From: Takakia lepidozioides
Taxonomy: Eukaryota > Streptophyta > Takakiopsida > Takakiales > Takakiaceae
Reading direction: 5' to 3'
Assembly: GCA_030704615.1 (NCBI GenBank)
Contig: CM060731.1
Coordinates: 22,506,001-22,570,000 of the forward strand
DNA length: 64,000 nt
Below, piece after piece: positions 1 through 11,055 of this stretch (position 1 is its first letter; each line of letters begins with the position of its first letter). The notes under the pieces were generated by a model. That model was not told the DNA's origin. It worked only from the letters and a program-made list of their open reading frames with translations, and ran no database searches. A program made the position numbers and the translations under genes.

Positions 1-1223
1 CCGTCAGGAGAGGAGGAGAGTGTGGGGATTGCACCAGGACCACCTCAATTGTCTCCATTGGACACCACACCTATTGTGTGGCAGTATCCGGATGAAGGCA
101 TTTGTCTTCTGGACTTGTTTGGCGGGATCAGCACCGGATTGGCTGCTGTGTTACAAGCAGGTGTACGAGTTTGGCGTTACCTGTATGTGGAGAGGGATGA
201 GACTGCACGACGCGTTTCACTTCGCCATGTTGCTCAGTTGGTGCAGCGGTACCCTGAGTTGTTGTCGGTGTCTGCAATTCGTGGATATCAGCAGGCCTTG
301 CCACAGACATTTCGTTGCTGGGGGCGCAGGATTTGGAGCGGGTTGGCTCCATTGATCTGGTAGTGGCAGGTTGGCCCTGCCAAGGGCATTCATCATCCGG
401 GCATGGCAATGGATTGCGAGACTCGAGGTCGGGTCTGTTTTGGGAGATGGTGCGGGTTTTGCGCCACTTGCAGCTTCATCAAGCTGTATCTCCAGCATAC
501 ATCTTGGAGAATGTGCCACTGATGGGCGATTCTCGGGCCAGGGTGATGGCCAGTGTGCATCAAGTCCGGTCGTGGCTTGGGTCAGCAGTGTTGCTAGATG
601 CAGCTACAGTGGGGTCACGGGCTCATCGTCCACGGCTATGGTGGACTAACTTGATGCCACCCGCACTGCTCAAGCGTGCATTTGATGGGGTGCAGCGGCC
701 AGCACATCTCACAGTGGATAACATTCTGGACACAGGGAGGCAGTCTCAGCGTGTGAGACACGATGACCGTTCGCCTTTGGCAGTGGTCAACAAGGTGGGT
801 CAACCACGAGCAGCATTACCTACACTGCTCAGCTTCCCAGGATCGCATGCTTTCCGGGATAGTGGACCTGGCCTCCTGTGGGATGCTCAGTTGCAGCAGT
901 TAGTGGAGCCTAATGCTGACGAGCGTGAGCGGGCAATGGGTTTTACCACTGGTACCACGGCGGTGTCGTCTCTTTCTGAGGCATCACGTCGTCAAGTGTT
1001 GGGGCAAGCAATGGATCTCAATTGCTTGACCTGGATTATCAGCTTGGCTCTGGCTGAGCAACGCAGAGTGCGGAGTACACTTCCCTCAATGGTCTCTCTG
1101 CCTACCGAGACGGTACAAGCAGTGAGTGGGGGCGAGCATGTGAGGACCACGGGTGCATGCATCCATGGCACACGTGGGAGGTGCTCGAGGTTCAGAGGGA
1201 GTTGGCAGCCAAGGCGGCTGTGA
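1..1223 (+). pseudogene. Cytosine-5 DNA methyltransferase domain of the retrotransposon polyprotein (frameshifted)
   Basis: The frame is open from base 1, so the N-terminus lies outside the window. Visible C5-methyltransferase motifs in canonical order: motif I LLDLFGG (about 106-126, SAM binding), motif II-like ERDE, motif IV with the catalytic Cys in AGWPCQGHS (about 366-392), motif VI YILENV (about 498-515), motif VIII-like HRPRLWW, motif IX region around LPTLLSFPG, and motif X-like LGQAMDLN (about 1000-1023). The family transfers methyl groups from SAM to cytosine C5 in DNA. The reading frame changes once, near 300-315, between motifs II and IV. The domain fades out near 1090, and a second frame change leads to the linker before RT. 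It sits in the polyprotein of a retroelement, so it could act on the element's own DNA; that role is inference. A stand-alone host gene is less likely because the linker frame runs on to RT with only one stop. Confidence 0.82.
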
Positions 1224-3880
1224 TAGATGAGGTTGGGGATTCTTCTCGGGTTGAGGAGGTCCTCAATGATGAGATGATGGGGCAGGATGAGGTCTTGTCA
1301 TTGACTGAGCAGGCATGGAGTACTGCTCAAGAGGTTGCAGCATAGCAACCACGGGACGCGTCCTCTACCTCTAAGCCCACTGGACTTAAGGTTGTAGTTA
1401 CGGAGGACAATTGGGAGCCTGACATTGGACCCATTGTCACCGGAGGAGAGAGACGACGTATACGGCGGTTCCTGAGGGCTTACAGGAATTGCTTTGCCTT
1501 CAGTCTGAAGGACTTGGGAGCACTGAAGGGTCAAGAGATCCGTATTGAGTTGGCCACTGACACGCCAATCTTTCGGAGACCCTATAGATACAGTGACATG
1601 GAGAGGTCTTTGATTCAGATGAGGACTCAAGATCTCTGGGAGGCAGGTTTGGTGGAGCTCTCTGGTGGAGAGTATGCTTCAGCCACAGTGATGCCAGCCA
1701 AGAAGGATGTCTATGGCAATTGGACGGAGAGACGTATGTGCGGTGATTACCGGCCTGTAAATCGTCAGACCAAGTCCGATAAGTATGCCATGCCAACACC
1801 AGAGGAGATCTTTGATGCCATCGGGCATGCTAAGGCCTTTAGCACTTTGGATTTACGATCCGGATATCACCAGTTGCCAATCAAGGAGGCGGACAAGCAG
1901 AAGACCGCATTCTGGGGGATCAATGAGCACGGCAAGGATTGCCTATACCAGTGGCGGTTCTTACCATTTGGGCTTAAGAATGCTCCTGCAGAGTTTCAGA
2001 GAGTCATGGATAGGATTCTAGCAAGGGTGGACTTTGCTCGGTGCTACATAGATGACATCATCATCTTTAGTGTTACGATGGAGGAGCATGAGAGACACCT
2101 TCAGGTGGTATTGGAGCGCTTGAGAGCGCACGGATTGAAGTTGCATCCGGGGAAGTGCAAGTTTTTCCACAACCAGATTGAGTATCTGGGTCACATGATA
2201 TATCCTGGAGGATTGGGGGTACAGCAAACTAAGGTAGAGGCCATTGCACAAATTCCACGCCCCACGGATGTGAGCCGAGTTCGAGCTTTCATGGGGTTGG
2301 CAAACTATTATAGACGGTTTGTCAAGGGATTTAGTACCATTGCAAAGGCTCTAACCAAGCTGACCAAGGTGGACCAGGAGTGGCAGTGGGAAGATGAGCA
2401 GGAACGAGCTTTTCAAGAGCTCAAGGCGAGGTTGACCTCGGCGCCTATCTTGAGACGACCTATCAGGGGGCGTCCTTTTCAGCTGCATACGGATTGGAGC
2501 ATGTTGGGGCTTGGAGCGGTGCTCACACAGGTGGATGATGAGGGAAGAGAGTTCGTAGTGGCTTACGCTAGCCGCTCGAACAACGCTGTAGAGGCTAAGT
2601 ACAGCTCATATGAGGGAGAGTGCTTAGCTGCAGTGTGGGCCGTGGCACACTTCAGGTGCTATCTATACAGCAATCTTTTCACCCTTGTCACGGATCACCA
2701 GCCACTCAAGTGGTTGATGGAGTCAGACAAGCTTACGGGGAAGCTTGCACGGTGGGCACTTATACTCCAGGAGTATGACTTCCAGGTTGTGCATCGACCG
2801 GGTTTGGTCAATCGGGATGCGGATGGATTGAGTCGCAATCCATGCATGAGCCAGCAGGATGACACTGGAGCTCGGTGGCATGGTGAGACGGACGAGAAGA
2901 TGGTGCCGGGATGGCACGCATCTGCATTTTTGTGTATCTTGGCATGGGGAGGTCAGATTGGACCTACAATAGGGATGACTGTAGACGGAGTGTCTGAGGA
3001 CCTTGAGGCTAGTGATGAGCTAGGTGGTGCCAGAGATATACATGAGGATTCGGCTGTGTTGGACTACCTCCGCACGGGAGACACGGCAGCCATTGTGACT
3101 GCCAGGGAGAGGGATCGGATCCTGCAACGAGCCAAGAGGTTCAAATGGGAGGGGATACACCTACTTCGAGTATGGGAGAATGGTCGGGTGAGGATTGTGC
3201 CTCACCCCACACAGCGTGCACGGTTAGTGCGGCATGCCCATGAGGAGTTGGGGCATTTTGGAGTGCGACGCACTCACAGTTTACTGCAGGGGCAGTATTG
3301 GTGGCGTGGTATGCATACAGAGGTGCAACAGTTCGTGGCTAGGTGCATGGTATGTGACAGGGTGCGTGCTTCATTCAACGCCCCTACACCACAGTTGCAT
3401 CCTTTACCAATCATGGGATTGGGCTACAGGTGGAGTCTTGACTTCGCAGGACCGTTGCCACTGACTATGCGCCACCACAAATATGTGTTGGTGATGGTGG
3501 AGCACTTCTCCAAGTGGATTGAGTTGGTTCCATTGCCTGACAAGGCTAGTGAGGGGGCTGCGTATGCATTCTTGGATCGTGTGCTTAGCCGATTTGGTGC
3601 TCCAACTGAGGTACTCACGGACCAAGGGAGAGAGTTTTTGGGGGAGTTTCAGGCTTTGTGTGATAAAGCCTTGATAGACCACCGCACCACTTCTCGGGAT
3701 CATCCTGAGGCCGATGGCTTAGCAGAGAGAGTTGTTCAGACGGTGAAGAGGGGTTTGCGCAAGTATGGCTTGCAGAAGGGACACCTAGGAGATTGGGATC
3801 TTCAGGTTCCTTGGTTAGCCATGGGCTACAGGTTCAGCAAACAAGCATCACTTGCCTCTTTCTCACCATATTTCCTTCTC
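1157..3880 (+). pseudogene. Pol: linker, reverse transcriptase, RNase H, integrase core
   Basis: One reading frame runs from about 1142 to about 3880, interrupted only by TAG at 1343-1345, a likely CAG-to-TAG change. RT shows the FRRPYR entry region, LDLRSGYHQ (about 1850) and the catalytic YIDD (about 2045-2060). The connection domain includes FMGLANYYRRF. RNase H begins near 2480 (LHTDWS, then DHQPLKW). Integrase has an HHCC zinc site (HEELGHFG about 3238, CMVC about 3342) and the D,D-35-E core: Asp in SLDFAGP (about 3433), Asp in LTDQGREF (about 3615) and Glu in ADGLAERVVQ (about 3711). These activities copy the element RNA to DNA and insert it. After the core the frame is lost near 3880 and resumes one frame over. 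Confidence 0.9.
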
Positions 3881-4473
3881 TTCGGCCGGATTTGCCTGCA
3901 GCCATTCGTAGGGACACTGCTCAAGTCCTTAACCTTCACGATCCAGACGTGTGGGTACGTGCATGTGATCAGCGTGCAGAGTTGTTCAAGAAAGTCATGC
4001 CCATGGCTTTTGAGAACCTTGCCATTGCACAGCACCGTGATACGTTGAGGTATGCCACTATACATGGTGGAGGATATCGTCATGGGGTTCGGAGGTTTAG
4101 CCCTGGTGACTATGTTTATTTGCAGCAGACTGCTCCTACGACTCTGGATGTTACTGCAGGGCGTGTTATTCTGAGGGTTCGAGAGGTGTTGCCCTCAGGG
4201 GTCCTGATCTTGGAGGGTCGGGATGGCATGACTTGGAAGGACCATGTGCGTAATTGTGCGTCATGTCACCTTCCCAATGTCGATGGCAGAGTTGACCCAA
4301 ACTTGGCAGTGGTACCTGCAGGTTTGAGGTGCATGCTTTGTGGGTCTGCCAAAGGGGCAGCCACCATGCTGGTGTGTGATCGATGCTCAAGGGGTTGGCA
4401 TATGGGATGCTTGACACCACCTCTTGAGAAGGTTCCTGACGGAGATTGGTTGTGTCCACACTGCTTGGGATAG
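3880..4473 (+). pseudogene. Integrase C-terminal region ending in a PHD finger
   Basis: This is the continuation of pol in a different frame (open from 3793, meaningful from about 3880). It contains a GPY/F-like beta-barrel region (SPGDYVYLQQ, then VREVLPSGVLILEG) and then, at about 4327-4470, a C4HC3 zinc pattern: CMLC, CDRC, WH, GC, CPHC. The spacing and the SRGWHMGC and DWLCPHC signatures are those of a PHD finger, a reader of histone H3 tails. It ends at TAG 4471-4473. The position matches that of chromodomains in chromoviruses, so a role in choosing chromatin targets for integration is inferred. The zinc ligands all look intact even though the element is broken upstream. Confidence 0.85.
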
Positions 4474-4724
4474 TGGCAGTGGACATGACTGGAGGCAGCT
4501 AACAAGACATGGGAGGCCAAGCTCATAGGAGTCAATACATGAGATCCCAAGCTCAAGTTCACAGGTTGCAAGACGGCGACTAATGATGGGGCAACTCTTG
4601 CACCCGTCTATCGAGTTTGAGTGTAGTAGGGATAATGGTGGAGGACTTAGTGAGGCTATGGTCACTATCACATCTTGTGGCTACCTGGACTTAGAAGGAC
4701 CTAAGCACCAGCTAGGGGGGCGAT

Positions 4725-4990
4725 TGTGTGGACTAGTGACTGCCATAGTGGGCAGCATAATGGCAGCCTAGTGACTGACTAGTTGTAGCCTAGTGGTTGG
4801 ACTAGTGGTTGGACTAGTGGTGGACTAGTAGTATACTAGTGTGTGGTGTGCACATGTGTTGTGTGGTTTTGGACAGCGATGTAGTTGTGTAGCGATATGT
4901 ATGCGCACGACAGTATAAATGGACAAACAAATGTGGAAGACTCGCACTCACTAGAACTTGGTGTGTATAATTATGGTAAAAAAATGAAAA
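4725..4990 (+). repeat. Probable 3' LTR start with TATA box
   Basis: A purine run (AGCTAGGGGGGCGA, about 4710-4723) is followed by TG at 4725, as expected at a polypurine tract/LTR junction. A TATAAAT box is at 4914-4920. The partner LTR is outside the window, so the end is not defined. Confidence 0.45.
4778..4842 (+). repeat. Short ACTAGT-containing tandem repeat
   Basis: ACTAGT/CTAGTGG units recur every 10-16 bases (GGTTGGACTAGTGG and variants). They lie inside the presumed LTR upstream of its TATA box. Confidence 0.6.
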
Positions 4991-5244
4991 TAAAAATGGA
5001 GAAACAAATATTATGGAAGAGTCATTGAGACGGACAAGTATTTAAATTAACGACTCGTCGTTGGAACCTAGTCTTAAGATACATAGAAAGCACACTAGTA
5101 CATAAAATTGATAAGTGCATGTGAATTCAAAACAAACGAGAAAAGTAGCGCAAAAAGGAAGGGAGAAGAGATTTGGATTACCATAAGGTCCATAACCATT
5201 ATTGGTTATGTACATTGGATAGTACAATCATATTTGCAAAAGGA

Positions 5245-5350
5245 ATGGTGAGGGTTTAGGGATAAATGCTTAAGGATCTTTTAGGGTAAAGGGTTTAGGG
5301 GAAAGGGTTTTACTAGGATAAGGGTTTACTAAGGTAGGGGTTTTGGTTTA
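5245..5350 (+). repeat. Degenerate plant telomere-like repeats
   Basis: Repeated GGGTTTAGGG, TTTTAGGG and AAGGGTTTA blocks within about 100 bases resemble the plant telomere unit TTTAGGG but are irregular. They look like an old interstitial telomeric tract. Confidence 0.55.
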
Positions 5351-6120
5351 AGTTAGAAATGGACAAACAAACATGAAAGACCGTTTGTCGCTAGACATAG
5401 ACTCGCTTAGAGGTCCAGGAAAAGGAAGAAAACATGAGAGGTATAAGTTAAGGAGTGACAAATTGAAAAGTGTGGCAATAATGATAGGGTAAGGGTCCTC
5501 TTAGTGGGATACCTCAGTTGGAGACTTGGCTTGAGTCAAGTGCAAGCACTGAGAGACGGACTAGAATTGGCGCAATGACGATACATTGAAAAAAAACATT
5601 TAGACCGGATTGGAAAAGAAAGACTCTAGGGGTTGTGCCAGCATTTTGCTTTTTGGGGTGCATTGTCTGTTTTGTAAGCCAGAATCCCCCACACAAATAT
5701 TTATAGATGAACAGAATGTACAGCAGTGCAGAATCCAGCACGTCAAAAAAAAAAAAAAAATTTGAACGTCCACTACCCACTCGAGGTTCAGTGCGACAGA
5801 AACAAAAAAAACAGGAATGATCCCCCAACGCAAACACGAAGGGAAAAAAGCGTAAAGAATTTTTTTATTTTAAAACAGAGGACCGGAAATCACCTCAACA
5901 TTTAGTCCATGGACTGAAAGTGGTTCACAAGAAGGCAACCTTCAGATATCTGGCTGAAGGTTAGCCTCCTCCAAATTCGCGCGCGCCTTCACTGCTTCCA
6001 CCGCTGTAATTCTCTTGGTGCTATTTCTTGTCGTATTTTTTCGTGGCAGCATTGTCCACACGACATTGTTCACGTGGATCCTTGAGCAGGATCTGACGGG
6101 TTGTACTCCCAAACTTTTGA
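5351..6120. other. Non-coding stretch
   Basis: No gene is recognised. It contains a poly-A run at about 5744-5760. The motif AAATGGACAAACAAA at 5357 also occurs at 4917 in the presumed LTR, so part of this may be LTR-derived. Confidence 0.4.
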
Positions 6121-9100
6121 TCAGCAGTCCCTGTACCTCTCAAAGTCTGAGGGGTTACCTCTTTTCTTTGGTCTCCACCACTTCACCTTCACTTTCTTAA
6201 AATTAAGATCTTCCCTTTCTCGGATGACATTTAAAATTGTCATTCCCATCCAGACCGGGCACGTCGTTGGGTCATGAAGGCGAACGAGCACAAAAAACCC
6301 TTTCTCAATATCCTTGAACGGATTCAAGGGTATTATTGGACGCTCGCACCTAGGGCCACAGTAAGGTTCTGGAACTTCATCCTCATCTTCCATATCTTCC
6401 AGTATCTGTGGCTGGATGCCATCCCTCCGATGGTTTGAGGACCAATTTGTTTTCGGCCAGAATCCCTCAAGAAGCTGAATACGATCCGGAATGTTCTGCA
6501 TTAGCTTATCAAGTTCAGCAAGAATATTTCCCCAGTATTGGTCGTATTGTTCCATTACACCCCGGTAATGATCGTCAAGCAACATTCCATTGGTCCAAAA
6601 ATCTCTATATTTCTTAATACCATTTTTAATGAAGGACTGTTTTTCGGAGGAGTCGTCCCTGACTCCCCATATCGGTCTTCTTGGAACGGCATCTGGGTCT
6701 ACTTCAGGGAGATTTGGAATCCCATCAGGGTTGGACTTCCACATCTTAACGTTGGAGTTTGTAGGAAGCCACTCCAAATCAGTAGAGCTCTGACTTCTTG
6801 TACTTCATAATGGGCCAGCCATCCGCATTCTTAAAAAACCGAAAGACGTGCATCTCTGAGATCCCGACCAAAGCCTCATTTCCATCAAGAGTACAACCAT
6901 TAACAAACTTCTTGAAGTCGGGAACCTCCTGAATAATTTGAGGAATGAATTGCATATCTTGGGAGATCATGAATGACCTCATCAAATCCGGAAGAATGTA
7001 GGTGTTGCGTTCCTTTAGCTTCTTCGAGAGATAGCTAAAAAATCCGTCAATATCCTCATGGGTGTGCCTGACCATGAGAAAACCAAGCTGGATCTCTTCA
7101 AAGACATCTTTGGCAGTGAGGAGGGATTCTTATTGTCCTTGGAGGAGTTGTCCATCTGCAAATAAAGTCGTTTAGGAAGTGGTCGAGCACCACGTTTATC
7201 TTACGGCCTGTAGGGTTTCAGAGCCTCCAAACATCTCGATTTACCTCTCATGAGCGTTTCAAAAAAATCATTTTGAACTTCATTATCGAAAATGTTCCTG
7301 GATTCCCGACATGTCGGCTTTTCCAGTTGACGCAGGCACTGAGCCAGCGACCCAATTGTGAAGTTTGAATTGTCCTTCCAGAACTCAAGAGAAAATTGAG
7401 CGTAAGCTTCATCACCGTGTCTATGCGTAACCATTCTTGTCAATGAGACAGACAACTGACCTAATCCCGAGACCATCTTGTTCGTCGTCTGTAGCCTCGG
7501 AATAGCCATTTTCCTATTATTCATCTTATCGTGAATAATACACAGGAACTCCTCCGGAATCATAGACTCATTCCTCCAGCTATGGTACAGCCTTCTGCAT
7601 GACTCTTGATGTCTCAAGTGTAATCAAACGCCTGCTTATGTGCGACCTGTTCGGAACTCCTCTTAATTTACTTCTTGATCAAGTCCTTCAACATCTCGCA
7701 TTATGTGCACTTAGCAAAGGTGCTTCCGATTTTCCGAACCTCAGAATAAACACGGTGGTGGCGGCTGAAGTCTGTGCCACTTTTGTCGCTTCCAGCACAA
7801 CATTCACCCTTGTTTTGTTTTGGTTCTGTATACGGCTTACAACTGGCTGCGAGACTTTTTTCAAACCGAGAAGTCTGTTCGTCTGCACCCCAACTCCCCA
7901 ATAATGTCAATGTCCACTGGGCAGTGGAGGTCCTACAAAGTGGAAGAACAAGAAAGCATGATGGCATCAACAAGAATAAAATCAGCCACAGTATTATGAA
8001 AAAAGAAAGGGGACAACGAATAAAAGTCACCTCGTTGGACTCCTCTCAAATTCTCTTCCAGTTCATTTCGGGTGGCAAAATTCTCAAATTATCCCGACGT
8101 CCCTCTCCAATGCAACGTGTTTTGTGAGGCATAAGGTCAATATCGGCATTGATAATGGACATAATGTTCTCCTCTGCCTGGGGTATCCCTGTTCAAGGCC
8201 GCTTGACGCCACGATTTCCGCGGAAAGATGACAAACAACCCTCTTTACTGAGCTTTTTGTACTCCATGTACGTTGACCTTCCAATTTCGTGTATTATCCA
8301 CCATGTTTTCTCACAAACATCAACACCTTCTATCGTAACATACGACCTGCGCGATGCCCCTTCCATAATGTGAAGTCGTTTTGAAACATTCAATCCAAGT
8401 TCTCTCTTCTCATCGAATGACGAACCCCAAAATGTAGTACGAATTGCCAAGGTTTTTCTCCAATCAAAATACTGGCAGCACTGAAGCTTGCAGCAAGGTT
8501 TGCTGCTCACCGACCTCACTTCCTCCAAAGTCAGATTTTTCTTGCATTCTTTTTAGTCCCCCAAATTGGATGTTTTTTTCTTCCTATTAAAATGCCTGTA
8601 TGCTACTTTCTTCACGCCTGTACCATGGTCGTCATTCTCCATGTCACTGCATGATCGCATGAAATTTTCGAGATCAACGGAGAGTATTCGGCCATTTTCA
8701 AGAAGTCTTGTTTTTGTTAACGACCATTTCACAATGGACATCAGATAACCGGATTCTCCAGAGATTGTTCTGGTGACCAAAACCCCAACATCGTCCTCTC
8801 CGAGTTTGTCATTCAGAATGATCTCGTTAGGAATGCATGCCTGAATTCGGCCTTCGAACAGGGCGTTTTCGTCCTCCCCAAGAAGAAGACACTGCAAGTT
8901 TCTCCAACAATCTCTCCCAAGACCTACAGCCGGATCCTCTTCAGTTTCACCGTTGGACGGAATTTCATTGCTTTCAGTGCTTTGTCCTTGATAATCACTA
9001 TCTTCTGTGATGGAATGACATCCCGGGTTTGTTTGAGATGCTGAATCCACAGTTTCATGCGAGTGAACACAAGAGACATCCCACACAACTAGAGTCCCAA

Positions 9101-9310
9101 TCGCCTCCTTCAATGTGTCAGTATCTATGTGTCGATAAGGCAGAGGATAGGAGCTGAATGCGTCATCACAAAAGATCATGGTAACTGAAATGGTAGACGA
9201 ACACAAGTGGTGTTCGTGGCAAGTTCCTTCCCCAGAAACATTTAGGCAATCTCCTGAGGCAACCACTGATGGAGATCCAGGAAGCGACAGAAACACCTTT
9301 TGGCCTACTT
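6121..9310 (-). pseudogene. DUF7869-like protein with extra N-terminal and C-terminal domains (decayed, spliced)
   Basis: Read on the minus strand from about 9310 down to 6121. N-terminal part (9310-8553): VGQKVFLSLPG, a VVASGD/CHEHHL block and a TLKEAIGTLVVWD block that recall a domain of plant transposon proteins (DUF8039-like, weak). After one in-frame TAA (8553-8555) the same frame continues with KPCCKLQCC, VDVCEKTWWIIHEIGRST and GNRGVKRP. Next come VRKIGSTFAKC, the IIHDKMNNRK block (about 7530), DNSSKDNKN (about 7150) and VRHTHEDIDGFFS (about 7070). This order matches, from memory, the family now called DUF7869 (possibly transposase-derived). The C-terminal piece (6777-6121) ends with a barrel-like VWMGMTILNV...VKVKWWRPKK block. 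Introns fit at 8030-7883 and 7204-7156. There are several TGA/TAA stops, most explained by CGA to TGA, plus two small indels. The function is unknown. Confidence 0.65.
7907..7931 (-). repeat. 24-bp palindrome copy 1 (in intron)
   Basis: Core CCACTG-GG-CAGTGG with a degenerate left arm. It lies inside the predicted minus-strand intron 8030-7883 of the DUF7869-like gene, about 24 bases before its acceptor. Confidence 0.8.
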
Positions 9311-9329
9311 GGAGCCCCATGAATTTAGT

Positions 9330-9353
9330 AACCTCCACTGGGCAGTGGAGGTT
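9330..9353 (-). repeat. 24-bp palindrome copy 2
   Basis: Perfect 11-base arms AACCTCCACTG around GG. It lies just upstream (minus strand) of the first recognisable coding block of the DUF7869-like gene. Confidence 0.9.
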
Positions 9354-9603
9354 CAATAAAATCGTATTACAGGAAGGAAGATTAACTGAAGGAAAGAACG
9401 TCGTGCCACCGAAAGGAGGAGTTGAAGTAGAACTTTTTTGACAGTTTTGAATGAGAAAAACAATATGGTTTGAAAAAGTAAAGTCAATGTTTGGATCTAT
9501 CCCGAGACTGATGAAAAACAATTGGATAAAGTGGAGTATAAGGGCGGAATATAGAACAATGTGACTACATCTATCTGAACTATCAGATGAAGTCACAAAT
9601 GCC

Positions 9604-9627
9604 AACCTCCACTGGACAGTGGAGGTT
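9604..9627 (-). repeat. 24-bp palindrome copy 3
   Basis: Perfect 11-base arms around GA. A possible minus-strand acceptor (TTTTTCATCAG) follows about 90 bases downstream. Confidence 0.9.
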
Positions 9628-9728
9628 GGATGATATCTGTTGATGAAATCAACCACATGAATGAACAATGGATACTGAAGAAGCCCTCTGTAGATAAGAA
9701 ATTGATTATAGGGATGGATGAATAATAA

Positions 9729-9752
9729 TGTGGCGACTGCCCAGTGGAGGTT
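9729..9752 (-). repeat. 24-bp palindrome copy 4 (half-degenerate)
   Basis: The right arm CAGTGGAGGTT is intact around centre CC. The left arm keeps only its last bases. Confidence 0.7.
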
Positions 9753-9809
9753 TGGGAGTAACTTTAGACAAACAAAAGCAAGTTTAGTGGGTGCACATGG
9801 AGAGTACAA

Positions 9810-10401
9810 AAAAAAATGAGTATCATATTATCCTACGTGAGAAATGTGCAGTTGACACCCGAGACTAAGGAAGCAGAGAGAGACTCAGAGGCTGCTTCAG
9901 AAGTACCCTGTGGGCAGAGTGGTGCAGGAAAGGCAAAGAGATGCACGTTGTCAAGAGAGGTGCAGGATGTTCAGAGAGGTGCGCAAGAGAAAAGAAGCAA
10001 GTGAGAGGTTCGCAGTAGGAAGTTGGTGCTGTGTGGAGTCGGACGTTATATAGAGGTGACAAGTAACTTTAATCTTGAATCGCTCCAATGGCAGTGTGGT
10101 ATGTTTTCTCTCCCAGATCGATTGTGGCCACTTTGGATTAAGGCGGAATCGAACGGCTTATTTCAACTCGCGAAATCACGGCTTCATTGAAAGTGTGCAC
10201 AATTTTCCATTTATTGACAGCAGCCATTGTCACATTTAATTATGGAACAAACGATAACAATCGTTGAATTCTATCGTACTTGTACATTAGTAGGACTACA
10301 TGTCTGACATCATTATCGTGCGGCTCTGACAACAGAGTCTGCAATAAGCGTGAAGGATGTCGATTCTGACAAGTGGCCTGGAGAAATGAAGTCATGCGGC
10401 T
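9810..10401. other. Non-coding flank of the decayed cluster
   Basis: No gene is recognised. It joins the decayed minus-strand gene region to the insertion point of the gypsy element at 10402. Confidence 0.4.
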
Positions 10402-10406
10402 AATCG

Positions 10407-11017
10407 TGTTATGGACATAGCCCAGAAATTTTTACCAAGAGTAAATACCAGAAGTTATCAAGTTACCATGTTACCGGAAGTTATCTTGACTTACCGTAAT
10501 TTATCATGATCTACCATGATTTACCATTAGTTACCAAGTTACCGGGAGTTTATCAAATTACCAAGAGTTACTTGGGAAACTGCTCATGAAGCTTCTTTTG
10601 GAGGAAACTTCTCCATCAAGATACCTCATTTGTTTAAGGAAGCTTCTCCCATCAAGAAACCTTTATAGAGGAAGCTTCTTAGGGAACTTCTTAATAGCCA
10701 GTATATATAGAAGGCGAGACTGGACACTCTTCAGTCTCGCCAATACCAGTTCAAGCTACTCTTGTTTCCAATTCCCAGTACTCCAGTTCCTAGTACTCTA
10801 GCCCAATTTCCAGTATCTGGTACTCCAGTCCAGTTTCTAGCATTCCAGTATTCAAGTCGTGTTCCAATATCTTGTTCTCTTGTTCATTGTTATAAAGATC
10901 ATCATGATTCATATTTACTCATCATGCATTCGGCCACGCCGACCTTGACTTCTTGTCTAGTCTTATACATCTAGTCTGATCTCTTATTTGTGTTTAGTGA
11001 TATTCTCGTCCTTGACA
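10407..11017 (+). repeat. 5' LTR of the gypsy element
   Basis: 611 bp, closely matching 16114-16802. It contains GTATATATAG-type TATA sequence (about 10700) followed by the shared GACTGGACACTCTTCAGTC block. It lacks about 80 bases near its start that the 3' LTR has. Confidence 0.9.
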
Positions 11018-11055
11018 GTTTGGCGAAACTAAAGTTTGTTCCTTAGTTAGTTAAG

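Larger units (their letters stand above)
1..5000 (+). mobile_element. Ty3/gypsy-type LTR retrotransposon carrying a DNA methyltransferase and a PHD finger (left end outside window)
   Basis: Domain order on the plus strand is cytosine-5 methyltransferase, linker, reverse transcriptase, RNase H, integrase, PHD finger, then a polypurine stretch and a probable 3' LTR. RT before RNase H before integrase is the Ty3/gypsy (Metaviridae) order. No gag or protease is visible; if present they lie left of base 1. The copy is broken: a frameshift inside the methyltransferase near 300-315, another near 1090-1157, an in-frame TAG at 1343-1345 and a frameshift in the integrase C-terminus near 3880. The right boundary is approximate because the 5' LTR is not in the window. 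Confidence 0.8.

Noticed and set aside
1-1223. Host chromomethylase or DNMT gene
   Set aside because: No BAH, chromodomain or long regulatory region is seen, and the frame runs through a linker into gypsy RT with a single stop.
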